Below, piece by piece: positions 46,522-56,203 of a stretch of DNA of 64,000 bases. Origin of the DNA: Lachancea mirantina (lineage: Eukaryota > Ascomycota > Saccharomycetes > Saccharomycetales > Saccharomycetaceae); contig LT598468.1 in NCBI GenBank assembly GCA_900074745.1, positions 1,302,001 to 1,366,000 of the forward strand, given 5' to 3'. The position numbers and the translations under genes are program-made. Below the pieces are notes generated by a model. The model saw only the letters and a list, made by a program, of their open reading frames with translations. It was not told where the DNA came from and ran no database searches. Each line of letters opens with the position of its first letter. Position 1 is the stretch's first letter.

Positions 46522-49500
46522 CTAAAGAAACTTCATTAACTTTTCCGGGGGTACTGTATCGATCATTTCGCCCTCACTTAGCCGAGGGCTTAAATTATTG
46601 TCTTTATTGGTGACTGCTTGTATTAAGATTGCAAATAGCAAACCTAGAATTCCTAACAGCGCGATTGTTCCCAGAGCCAACGCTAACCCAATCAAGACAA
46701 CAAAACCACGGTCTACTTTATTCCTTTTCTTCGAAAGTGCTGATCCTGAGGAAGGTGCAGAAGGACCATTCGAGGAAGAGGGCATTGTAGAGTTTGAGGT
46801 GGAGGTACTGGGCAGAATGTATTGGTAATTATGAAAACCAGATTCATCTTTATTGGCAAAAAGACGTTGCTCCTTAGAACCCAGAACAGGTTCTGTTGTG
46901 ACTGTGCTGAAGTACGGATACCACTGTTTGAAGTCGAAAATCATTGCACTTAAATTGCCGTACATTGGGTGCGCAAATCGGCCCGTTAAGACTAAACCTT
47001 GCGCCGCTGGGCTTGATGTCGACTTTTCCAAGAGGGGATATACTCGAATGCCCTCAATGACTGGATCTGTGGATAAATCAGGCAGTGAAATGCTTTTGGT
47101 TGTGTTGTTAGATATGAAAGCAAGTGAGCTATTATCGAAGGTAAAAAGTCCTTCCCGCTCGTCTTCCATGAATGCAAAACCATTTAAGGTTGACAGCCCC
47201 TGGCGTAGTACCTCCACATGAGATGTTTCAGGCGATAATCTTGCCAGGTTAATGCTTGAGTGGTTATGAAATGCAAAATTTCCGCTGATTATCAACTCGC
47301 TTTGATTAGAGACTTTCATGTCAGAGAGCATACCCTTTATGGAGTTGTTGAAGAACGGTGACCATTCTTGCTTGGCCATGTCAAAAAGACAGAGACCTAT
47401 GCAGTTCGTGGACGATATGCTAAAACCACCAGCCACAAGGATCGAGAAATTTCTCTCAAGGAAAACAAACGAGCTTACGGATGCTTCAACATCTAAAGTG
47501 TATGTTGTTACCAATTTGTTACTGGAGGTATTGTAAAGTGTGAATTGTGAAGCGTTAGCTCCACTACCGAGTCCAATGGCAAGCGTGGACATGTTGTGAT
47601 TATAACTCATGCAAGTGATAGGGGCCGAGAAGGTCTCCGGCACTGTAATCGAATTTTCATCGCCATCGGCAATCTCAACGATGTGAGTTTTGGCTATCTT
47701 GTCATACTTGGCGATTGCTGTTCGAGACTGGTCAACGAAAAGCGCGTTGTAGACAATTGATTTGCTGTTCAAATCAGCCCCAAACCCAGAAGATACCCGA
47801 TTCTCTGAGTTGAAAAACGCAGCTCCATTTAGTGTGGTAAAATCATTGTGCATTGCCCTTCCAAAAAAGACCAAGTCATCATTTTCATTCGAGCCAGATG
47901 AAAAGATCGAAAGTGACAAAGCAGCGGAATTTTCAATCATCTTTTGTGAAGTAGTGTTAAACAAAATGTCGTTGTTGAGAACAAACAGCTCTGCACCATC
48001 TATGGTGATGTTACTAAACTGCCTCAATTCTCCCCGGAAAGACTCAAAAGGCACAAGTGTTCCGTTGTAAAGGAAGGAGGAGCTATTTGTAGCATTTGAA
48101 TCAAAAGAGCCGCTTATTAGAACACCATCCGAAAAGGGGAAGAAATCCTCGACACTTCCTTCGCTCAGTAGAGATTTCTCAGTTACGAGGGAGCTGTTTG
48201 ATAAATTGACTAATTCTAGTCCACTTGAGGGAGCCGAGAGTAAAAGAGAGTCATGGTAGGACGATAAAATGAACCTGCTGCCGTTTTCAAAATTCGTCGT
48301 GGCGTACTGCTCGATGCTGGAGTCACCTAGATTCACTCTCTGATTGACATCGTATTTCAATATCCCATTGAGCGAGCAAATGTCTTTGGCATCAAATACT
48401 GATGAACTCACGGCAATCTGATCTATAAGAAGACAACCAGCCACGAACACTGACTTTCCATTTTCCTGGATGCTCGCATGCGCGGTCAAACTGACCTCAG
48501 GCGCTGAGTTTAAAAACCCAGAAAATATTGTATCGATCTTGTCGTAATCGTTGTTCTGATAGATTAGCCCTGTATAAAGAAGGGTGTTGTTTTGACTATC
48601 ATAAACAGAAACATTAGACTGAATCCGCGACAAGCATGAGTTGTCTTGAAGACAGCCGGGAGTTAGGAGATCAATAGTGTAGTTACCGGGAATCTGGATT
48701 TCTGGATGGAATGCAACAGACGGGAAAACCTCTGACATGTCAAAGTCTGTTGAAACATAAGACGTTCCAGATTCGCTATTTGTCCAGCTTGAAGAACTTG
48801 AAAGCACAGAATATGAGTCTTGCTGAGACGTGTCACCGCATCCGATCTCATTTAAGGTGTTGTTGGCGTAAACGAAGTACTGGCTGGCATACAGCTGGAC
48901 ACCACTTAGAGAAACGGAGCTACCAAAAGAGTCGAGCGCTAAAAAGGAAAGGCCTTCGGTTGGTATTTGGTTAACGAACGCAAACTCTTGGTACGTAGAA
49001 GACCACCCGAGCGTCACATCCGAATTCCAGTATCTCGACATGTTATCAGTCCCATTTGACATAGCGCGCTGCATAACACTGGATGAAAGTAGCGGGCACG
49101 AAGCATCACAGGAACGTACGCTGCCAGAAAGAGGATCTAGGTACGTTAGGTTCATGATGCCATCTGTGGGGCTGCTCAAAAGCCGAAACATCGAGACCCG
49201 TTCATCGTCAGAGACACCGTTGTATATCCTTATCTTCTTTGGATAAATTACATTTGGAAAAGCCACGTTGAGGCGACCTGTTGTTTGATTTTCAACCAGC
49301 CATCCAGTTTTACCGGTTCCAGTCGGACACCTCAATGCATCTTCCTGTATAGATCCGTCGGAAGACGTCCAGGCAGCCAGCTGCATGGGAATTTGCTGTG
49401 AAAGCTCATAGAACGTTTGATTGGTTGAGTTGGCTGCCTGAGGGGACTTTAAATAAGTGGGATTATCTAGGGTATCAAATTTCCCCGCAAACAAAAGAGT

Positions 49501-50130
49501 TCCATTATCTAGTGCAACGATGGACGTTATTTCGGACCCTTCTCCGAACCCACCAAATGGTAGCAGACAGTCTGTTTCGGACGAAATATTCCACACCACC
49601 GCACTGTGACCTCTGGAGGTATCCGTTGAGTATTCAAAATCGCCCCCAAAATAGATGCCGTCCCCGTGTACAAAAATTTGGTTAATATTCGATATTCCAT
49701 TTGCCAAAAGTGTGCGATACTGCTGCGTGGTAATATTGTACAGAATTTGTTTGTCCAAAGCATGGCCTGCCATGGTGCCGTTCCCACTCAAAACAAAAGA
49801 ATCGGGCCCAACTGGCACGATATGATTAATTTGAGAGTCATTGGGGAAATTGGACGCCTGACAAAGCTCTATAAAAACACCTTCGGAGTAATAATTGAGC
49901 GAGCTGGCGCTCAAATCTTGAATCTCTGTGAAATTTTGTTGTCCAACGTAATGGTAGAACGAAAACCCATCGAAATCCCCGAGGAATCCTACTTCGCCAT
50001 TTGAGCTTGCTGAAAAGTTGAGATCCGGGATCGAAACCTGGCTAAAATTAGACGCATTCTCGATCTCTAAAAGATGGGACCCTAGACAAAATGACAGCAA
50101 GAATGTAAAAACTCTCAATTCCGCTAGCAT
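46522..50130 (-). CDS. RAX2: Rax2, bud-site selection landmark membrane protein
   Basis: Type I membrane glycoprotein of 1202 aa (S. cerevisiae 1220) that with Rax1 marks division sites for bipolar budding. A cleavable signal peptide covers about residues 1-21 ('RVFTFLLSFCLGS'). The ectodomain has very many N-glycosylation sequons and beta-propeller-like repeats ('FVHGDGIYFGGDF', 'LLFAGKFDTLD', 'LVLTGRFAHPMYGNLSA'). A single transmembrane helix lies near 1143-1175 ('VLIGLALALGTIALLGILGL'), and the cytosolic tail is short. The frame continues 21 codons upstream from TTG, but the ATG at 50130 puts the hydrophobic segment correctly at the N-terminus. In S. cerevisiae RAX2 (YLR084C) is adjacent to EMP70; here TRS85 is interleaved. 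Confidence 0.95.
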   Translation of the reverse strand: MLAELRVFTFLLSFCLGSHLLEIENASNFSQVSIPDLNFSASSNGEVGFLGDFDGFSFYHYVGQQNFTEIQDLSASSLNYYSEGVFIELCQASNFPNDSQINHIVPVGPDSFVLSGNGTMAGHALDKQILYNITTQQYRTLLANGISNINQIFVHGDGIYFGGDFEYSTDTSRGHSAVVWNISSETDCLLPFGGFGEGSEITSIVALDNGTLLFAGKFDTLDNPTYLKSPQAANSTNQTFYELSQQIPMQLAAWTSSDGSIQEDALRCPTGTGKTGWLVENQTTGRLNVAFPNVIYPKKIRIYNGVSDDERVSMFRLLSSPTDGIMNLTYLDPLSGSVRSCDASCPLLSSSVMQRAMSNGTDNMSRYWNSDVTLGWSSTYQEFAFVNQIPTEGLSFLALDSFGSSVSLSGVQLYASQYFVYANNTLNEIGCGDTSQQDSYSVLSSSSSWTNSESGTSYVSTDFDMSEVFPSVAFHPEIQIPGNYTIDLLTPGCLQDNSCLSRIQSNVSVYDSQNNTLLYTGLIYQNNDYDKIDTIFSGFLNSAPEVSLTAHASIQENGKSVFVAGCLLIDQIAVSSSVFDAKDICSLNGILKYDVNQRVNLGDSSIEQYATTNFENGSRFILSSYHDSLLLSAPSSGLELVNLSNSSLVTEKSLLSEGSVEDFFPFSDGVLISGSFDSNATNSSSFLYNGTLVPFESFRGELRQFSNITIDGAELFVLNNDILFNTTSQKMIENSAALSLSIFSSGSNENDDLVFFGRAMHNDFTTLNGAAFFNSENRVSSGFGADLNSKSIVYNALFVDQSRTAIAKYDKIAKTHIVEIADGDENSITVPETFSAPITCMSYNHNMSTLAIGLGSGANASQFTLYNTSSNKLVTTYTLDVEASVSSFVFLERNFSILVAGGFSISSTNCIGLCLFDMAKQEWSPFFNNSIKGMLSDMKVSNQSELIISGNFAFHNHSSINLARLSPETSHVEVLRQGLSTLNGFAFMEDEREGLFTFDNSSLAFISNNTTKSISLPDLSTDPVIEGIRVYPLLEKSTSSPAAQGLVLTGRFAHPMYGNLSAMIFDFKQWYPYFSTVTTEPVLGSKEQRLFANKDESGFHNYQYILPSTSTSNSTMPSSSNGPSAPSSGSALSKKRNKVDRGFVVLIGLALALGTIALLGILGLLFAILIQAVTNKDNNLSPRLSEGEMIDTVPPEKLMKFL

Positions 50131-51327
50131 GACATTGAGAAAGCCTTCAAAAGCCTTTTCGCCCACTCGAAAATAACTCACAAGAACCCACAAGAACTTT
50201 CAAGATCAATCGTCCAAAACTAGGCTAACAATGTGCTTGCTGAAAATTGGGGTTTTGATGAGCGTTTTGCTGCAAAAACCAAACTTCCCAAAATCTGTTT
50301 CCTATTGTTAAACTTCAATCCGCTATTTCAGTTCGTTTGCAGGATCGCTCTATTTGTAGACAGTTGGTTTCCCAGTAACGTCGATTTGGCCAATTCCGAC
50401 TGTAAATACTTGATCCATCTGGCGCTTCTTACGATGAAAATTTCAGCTGTCTGAGATGAGCCCTGGCTGTTTCCATATACGGAATAGATGAAAACAGACA
50501 TCAATTTCATAGCGAAAATTCGCATAACAAGAAATCACAGGGTAAAGATGGGTGAAGTGGTCTCAACAATTGCATTTTTGATCTGTTTAAGGTTCTTGAA
50601 CTTTTAGAAGGTTTGAGTTGCGTCTCAGCTTTCTTTTCTGACTTGTGTTCGATCCAAAGGGAAATCATGGTGGAGTTGCTGTCTTATCTCCCAAGTAACA
50701 GTTTGCTAATCTAATGTTGCTTGAACTTTGAGTCGATAACAATTTCTGGTATGATTCTCTCTCGCGACTATCTTCCCACAAGGCACTGTCATAGTAATTT
50801 GAAGGAAGGAACTTCGGCTGTCGTGAGGCAAGACGGCGAAAGACGACAACTATGTTAAGTCATTGGCATTGTGTTCAGGCCATAATCTGACTATAGGTGG
50901 TTATCACAATGAAAGCTAGTTGCTCTCCTTTTACATAACTTAGTCCCCTTTCTTTCCTTTCGCGCAATTCTGTAAAGCAAACAAATTCCGAATTGCAAGC
51001 GCGTAGAAATGTCACTTGGTGTATTTGAATCTCTTTGAGTTCGTTTAGAAGAGCTATCTCTACATTAAGAAAACAAGGCCACGGAGCTCATATAGTGAAC
51101 TACCCCTAGCATGTCAGTGGTTTGCAGTACGTAGCGAATGCGTTTGAGCTCTCAGATTAACTCTCAAGATCTGATATAGACAGATATTCAACCAAGCGCG
51201 TTTAATGTCATTTTCACACTTCACTGCTGTAAACAAAGGAGCACAAACTTTCTACAGAGTTGAATCTAAGATTATTCCTTACTTAAATGTCAATAGTATT
51301 GAGATTTATAGTCAAACCTAATTCCAG

Positions 51328-51335
51328 ATCACGTG
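51328..51335 (+). promoter_or_regulatory. Cbf1/Pho4-type octamer (ATCACGTG), copy 1
   Basis: Matches RTCACRTG, bound by Cbf1. First of three copies within about 530 bp. Confidence 0.45.
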
Positions 51336-51495
51336 ACCTCTCTAACATTCAAGCAAGCGAACGATCAGAAAGACCACTAATCTTCTGGATCATGCCAGAA
51401 ATCCCAAAGAACAAGTATCAGGTCACAGTCACGGTATCTTTTGGTTGGGGTTTTTCAAAGATGATCCCTTTGAGCTGATATCATGGAAGGTGAGT

Positions 51496-51503
51496 GTCAC
51501 GTG
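51496..51503 (+). promoter_or_regulatory. Cbf1/Pho4-type octamer (GTCACGTG), copy 2
   Basis: Perfect RTCACRTG match, same orientation as the copies at 51328 and 51853. Confidence 0.45.
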
Positions 51504-51696
51504 CTCCATGACAGAATATTACCAGAATAGCTATAACGGAATGACATAACTCATGATGAAACTATGGGTCCCACCGAATTCAATAGTCGCCACAGAACTA
51601 CGAACTTGATAAAAGGAAACCATTAGAGGCGCGACGTGCTTGTGTGGTAGAATTTATAGCGTGTATCTCACCCAGAGAATTAGGCAGTAAATATGG

Positions 51697-52113
51697 TATT
51701 ACGAGAATTGTAAACGAGGCGATACAGTTATAAATAGGGAATCAAAACTATCCGAATCATCTCAGAGAGATATTAAATTCGATTGTGATATGTTCTGCTT
51801 AGAAAAAGCCTACGACAGGCGATGTAAATGAATTGCGCTATCAATGAACAATATCACGTGATCATATTGTCAGAATAAGATAAGAAATAATTGCATAGAT
51901 GATTCGAATTTAACCTAACAGGAAACCATGGGCCCAATAGTCATTGTGACAATCGTGGTTTCGTCACACTCCCGCGATCAAGTCATTTCTGGTATTACGG
52001 ATAGCACGAAGTTTAACTTGGTGTCATTTCTTATTACGGAGATAAGATCTCGACGAAAATATTACGAGAAATATATAATAGGAGATCAAATATCCAGGCT
52101 TAGGAACGTAATA
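51697..52113. repeat. Cluster of TATTACG heptamers
   Basis: TATTACG occurs at 51697-51703, 51993-51999, 52032-52038 and 52060-52066 on the plus strand, and once inverted (CGTAATA) at 52107-52113. Flanks are otherwise not alike, so these look like separate sites rather than a tandem array. Confidence 0.6.
51853..51860 (+). promoter_or_regulatory. Cbf1/Pho4-type octamer (ATCACGTG), copy 3
   Basis: Third RTCACRTG copy; its core extends to ATCACGTGAT, a full palindrome. It lies within the TATTACG cluster. Confidence 0.45.
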
Positions 52114-53198
52114 ATATTAATTCATTCAAGTATAGATAAGTACTTGCTACTGATTTTTTTAAGAATAGGTAAGAGTAAAATAGCTGACCAAATTGGATAT
52201 GTGTCGATTTGCAACCCTGGTAAACATCAACTGTATCGATAACTTCACAGAATTACGTTTGTCGATGTTATCTCCAACGCATTTCACTATCGAAAGATTC
52301 TCAACAAAGCGCCTCTTGGCGTTGAAACCAATACGAGGCGGAAATTGAAAACCTCCTTACCATTGTAGATGCTTAGAAACCTCATGGGGCACTCGAGAGT
52401 CTCTGCCTGAACCTCTATCAGAACACAATGCTGCCGAAGTAAAACCCTAAAGCAATATCTGTCAAGCTATTATTTTTTCCTTTGAACTCAATTTATGATA
52501 GAGGCTCGTGTCTAAAATAAACTTCAATCGCATGAGGTAGACTTTCATAGTAATACACAAACATCATGCACTAACGAATGGGTTTTCATTTCTCATGAGG
52601 AAGCACAAAGTTTCCTTTTTTTCAACACATGTATCTGATTATCCAGTTCTATAGTAAACTTAGCTTTTCCTGGCCTTGTCAATCTCTGTTAATACTCATC
52701 ATGGTACACTCAAAGGATGATTTTAAGAAAGATTAAACTCCGGATCCACAAGAAGCGACACACTTCTACTTGAGACTCTACCATGTAAGCGATCGTTCTT
52801 AGGGGACTTGTCACACTCTTTTGACAACAATAAGCAGCGATCGTCAGAAGACTCGGTGCCAATTTCTCTCATGAGATTTATTACACTAAAACACAAGTCA
52901 CTAATCTTGTCAAGTACCATGACGCACACAGTAACAGTAGATTCTACAACGTATCAGTTGCAATACTTTTACATATCTTTTTGCCTGTAAGTTGACCCCA
53001 AGTTGTCGAACTTGAGAAATAATAAAACTTTTCCAAGGGTGAGCCCTCGATTTCATAGGAAAACTGGACACCCTGATGCTCCTTACTAGATTGTAGTTGG
53101 CGATGTATTTTCACCCTTTCGCTCGTTTTGAGCTTCTTCAGCGAAACGAAACTCTAGTAGTTTTTGATGTTGTGGACAAGAACCCATCACGAAACACA

Positions 53199-55208
53199 TT
53201 ATTGTTCCGTTTCTGACAGAACGGCATCCTTTAATTCCGAGTGATGTTGCGCAATGGCCCCCTTCAATAAGCCCAAATTATTGCATGCCCATACAACCGA
53301 TTTGTTTTCTTTGATGCGAACTTCATCTATCATATCAAGAACCTTCTCAGCAGGAATGCCACGCAAGTGAGCAATACGCTCAACAAGATACACGAAGGCT
53401 TTCTTCTTCTGGAAAGTCCTCTTTTTGCGAAACTGTACAAGTGATTTCTTTCCTAGGTCGCCGACAAACGCTTCAACCTGCGGCTTTAATGATTGATAGT
53501 ATTCGTTATAGATCCCATATATGGAATCTTGATCGTTGGCCATCACGATAGCTAGTCTTCCGGATTCGTCCAAGAAATAGCTTTTCCCTTCTGCGGTAAG
53601 TGGCGGCTGGTACTGCTCACCTTTTGATAATCGAGCACCTCGAACATCCTTTACTTTAAGCCTTGGCTTTCTGGAAAGTGTCTTCGGTGCTATTATGTCG
53701 TGTGGCTCGTGAATTCCGAGAACATCGGAATTTAGGTACATTACGTCTTCAGGATTTGGTTCAGCTGCGGCTTGCTCTGAAGGTTGGACGACAGATAGAC
53801 TCGTTGTTCCCTGTGGAGGAACAGATGCAGATTCGTAGGAGAAAGGTCGATCGTATTCGGTTAAATTTGGGTCCGCCATTGCAGTCTTTGGCTGCTTTTC
53901 CATGCTGAATGGAGACGCCGGTTCGATTTTTAAGCCAGCGCTGATTGGATTGATGGCACTCAAGACTGAACTGGGAGATGTTCTGGAAGACGCCTTGTGC
54001 ACTTTCATTGGAGTTCTGCTAAACGCAGACTGAGTTTCCGACCTTTTGGAAGTGATGTCGTCTAAATGACTCTCGAGCACCGCAAGTCTGGTCCTCAAAT
54101 TCTCCAAAGTCGCTTTAAGTGCCACATTGTCGCTGATCACACTTGCTTGTGAAGTTTCCAGTTTGTACAGGCGTTGCACCATATCTGCGATGGTCTTATT
54201 GAAAATGGCTTCGGATTTATTTTCGCTGGTAGCGAGACCCTCAGGAACGGTATAATGACCACTTAAAGGTTCTGCAAAATCGGTTGTGGATAACGGAGGA
54301 TGCGCATAAGTGCTAGGATTTAAGGTATGAAAAGACATTGCGACGGGGCTTGTCGCTGAAGGGTGTGACGTGCCCAAGACAGGATATACGGGTGGAGCTG
54401 GTACGTGTACATTTTCCGCCATAGGAGGTCGTTGGGACGAGGAGGATGCAATGGCCTTGTCGACGGTTTCAAAATTTCCAAAGCCACCTTGTTGCGTTAG
54501 CGCCTCAATGATTCCCTCAATTTCGGAGTCAGCCAAAGGTCGCCAAGCTACATCTGCCGCGTCAGCATCGGATGGATCATTGTATGTGATTGGCTTACTT
54601 CCTGGGAACAGGGCCATCTGAAGACTCTGCAAAAGCTTGAAGGCTTCAAAGGCTTGGTATAACGTTCCCGTGTTATACTGATAGTCTTCCCAATTGTCAT
54701 GCAGGAAAAGTAGACACTTGTACGGGGTCACCAGCGACCTTCCTATCCTTACACTGCTTGGTATGTTTGCCGTTTGCTCACACCATTCCAGAAACCGCAG
54801 GAGCACCGGAAGATACATGGCAGACAAAATGGCGTTTGGGTACTGCATCAGAATGTTAAATAGAGTGTCCACCTCCGCTTGCTCCAACTTTTTGCCCTCG
54901 AAATGTTTTTTGGCGCTGGTATAGCACGCATAGTAGCTATCATGCGTTCTAATTTGTGCGAGTACATTGAAAAGAATGCTGTGAATAAGCGACAGACCAA
55001 CATTCACTTTTTCTTTGCTGACTGTTTGACTAGATTGCTGCACTTTGACGCCCTCGTTGCGAAATTCGAGCTTGTGCGCTCCATGACTGCTCTTGTCTAC
55101 TTCAGACCCTCCAACTGCTTCGTTTTCGTTGTTCAGGTTCTCTGCAAGTGAGTTGCCTACTTCGTGCACCACATTGATTACATTTCGGTTGCCAAACCTC
55201 CCTTCCAT
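53199..55208 (-). CDS. GCR1_C-domain putative transcription factor, no syntenic S. cerevisiae counterpart
   Basis: Predicted nuclear DNA-binding protein of 669 aa. The C-terminal 85 residues (about 565-650) fit the GCR1_C domain shared by Gcr1, Msn1 and Hot1: 'SIYGIYNEYYQSLKPQ', 'RTFQKKKAFVYLVERIA', 'IPAEKVLDMIDEVR'. A coiled coil spans roughly 335-390 ('RLYKLETSQ', 'LENLRTRLAVLESHLDD'), as in Msn1/Hot1, where it mediates oligomerisation. Residues 70-220 form a helical, probably folded region that I do not recognise; it lacks the recombinase-like segment of Gcr1. The centre is Ser/Pro-rich. The frame is open 58 codons upstream without an ATG, back to a TAA; the ATG at 55208 is chosen. It is not Gcr2. 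Target genes are unknown. Confidence 0.7.
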   Translation of the reverse strand: MEGRFGNRNVINVVHEVGNSLAENLNNENEAVGGSEVDKSSHGAHKLEFRNEGVKVQQSSQTVSKEKVNVGLSLIHSILFNVLAQIRTHDSYYACYTSAKKHFEGKKLEQAEVDTLFNILMQYPNAILSAMYLPVLLRFLEWCEQTANIPSSVRIGRSLVTPYKCLLFLHDNWEDYQYNTGTLYQAFEAFKLLQSLQMALFPGSKPITYNDPSDADAADVAWRPLADSEIEGIIEALTQQGGFGNFETVDKAIASSSSQRPPMAENVHVPAPPVYPVLGTSHPSATSPVAMSFHTLNPSTYAHPPLSTTDFAEPLSGHYTVPEGLATSENKSEAIFNKTIADMVQRLYKLETSQASVISDNVALKATLENLRTRLAVLESHLDDITSKRSETQSAFSRTPMKVHKASSRTSPSSVLSAINPISAGLKIEPASPFSMEKQPKTAMADPNLTEYDRPFSYESASVPPQGTTSLSVVQPSEQAAAEPNPEDVMYLNSDVLGIHEPHDIIAPKTLSRKPRLKVKDVRGARLSKGEQYQPPLTAEGKSYFLDESGRLAIVMANDQDSIYGIYNEYYQSLKPQVEAFVGDLGKKSLVQFRKKRTFQKKKAFVYLVERIAHLRGIPAEKVLDMIDEVRIKENKSVVWACNNLGLLKGAIAQHHSELKDAVLSETEQ

Positions 55209-56203
55209 GGTCCTGTGGCTCCTGTAATCCTTCCAGAAGCCATGCAGAGTTCTACGGTAGAGAACCGAGTACCCGCTGCAATCCCTTCGCACTGTCAACG
55301 GTTTCGGAATACCACGAAATGCGGTGCCTGCTATAACAGCCAGTTGTCCCTTATTTTTGTTTCCGGCTTCAATTACCGGCAACTTCGTTGCTGAGCGCTG
55401 TTAACAACTATTGCAAAAGAAGAATCGTCCCAGTCCTGAGCCGCTGTTATCTTGTTTGCTTGATCTGTTTTGGGGCAAAGTATGAAATTCTTGTCATTTG
55501 ACTACCCACGAAAGTTTTGTGACGCTGACTGAGTGCCAATCTCAAAAAATATGGAATTTCTCAACGATCCACACTGCGACGTTCTATATTATTCTATAAG
55601 TCTTATTATATTTCTAGTACTATATTCTAAAATAGAGCAGTTCAACTGTTGATCGTCTGCTCATATGGGTCTATGTTGGTTCAACGGTTTATTATGTCAG
55701 TAAAAACCGTTTTTCTTATCTGTTTCCTGCAGGGAAAATGGAAACTTTCACAACGGTCGGTGACTGCCAGAAGCAGAGGAGAGTGAGAAGCTAAAAGCGG
55801 CGACACGGAAAAGCGTAAAAAGTTCTAAATAGTTGGCTCACAAAGAAGCTTTCAAAGTTAAATGGTTGACTTGTGGTGTTTGCCATGTGGTTTCACTGTT
55901 TCCCGTTGGTCTTGCTAGGTCTGCGTCTTCGTGCAAAGGCCGAAGTTGATGCCATGCTTCCATGCATGATACAACAACAGAATGTTAAGAAACATCAATA
56001 AGGACCCGATGGGGGACCAGGCGGATCCCGACTGGAGCGGAGGAGCACAGTGTGTGAAAATAGATTGACTTTTGGCAAAGTGACGTGTTCGTTTCCTAAT
56101 GATCTAAATATTTTACATAAAATGATTGAGGTAGCATTCGCGACAGACCGCGGCGAACTGCTAAAGTCGTTCCGGTCGTAGATGTGTGAAAAAAGGGCCC
56201 TTT
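55209..56203. other. Intergenic region between the ribulokinase gene and the GCR1_C gene
   Basis: About 1 kb, promoter of the GCR1_C gene and 3' end of the kinase gene. The first 174 bp are in frame with the GCR1_C gene but without ATG. No upstream exon is suggested: no GTATGT-type donor with TACTAAC was found on that strand. No RNA gene seen. Confidence 0.45.

Larger units (their letters stand above)
50131..53198. other. Gene desert of about 3.1 kb between RAX2 and the GCR1_C gene
   Basis: By far the longest gap in the window. No long reading frame: the best ATG frame (51928-52242, 104 codons) is Ile-rich without family resemblance. It contains three RTCACRTG octamers in one orientation (51328-51335, 51496-51503, 51853-51860) and a cluster of TATTACG motifs (51697-52113). 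I find no tRNA, no LTR ends and no complete point-centromere signature. It lies 5' of RAX2 but 3' of the GCR1_C gene, so only part can be promoter. Decayed genes or an origin of replication are possible and untested. Confidence 0.5.

Noticed and set aside
51328-51760. Possible point centromere (CDEI-like octamers followed by CCGAA sequences)
   Set aside because: No TTCCGAA-type CDEIII at the right distance and orientation, and the intervening sequence is not the very AT-rich 80-160 bp expected of CDEII.
51928-52242. 104-codon ATG frame in the gene desert
   Set aside because: Ile/Arg/Ser-rich without conserved motifs; AT-rich sequence makes such a frame likely by chance.
55209-55382. Upstream extension or 5' intron of the GCR1_C gene
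   Set aside because: The frame is open but lacks an ATG, and no donor plus TACTAAC pair was found upstream, so an additional exon as in S. cerevisiae GCR1 is unsupported.
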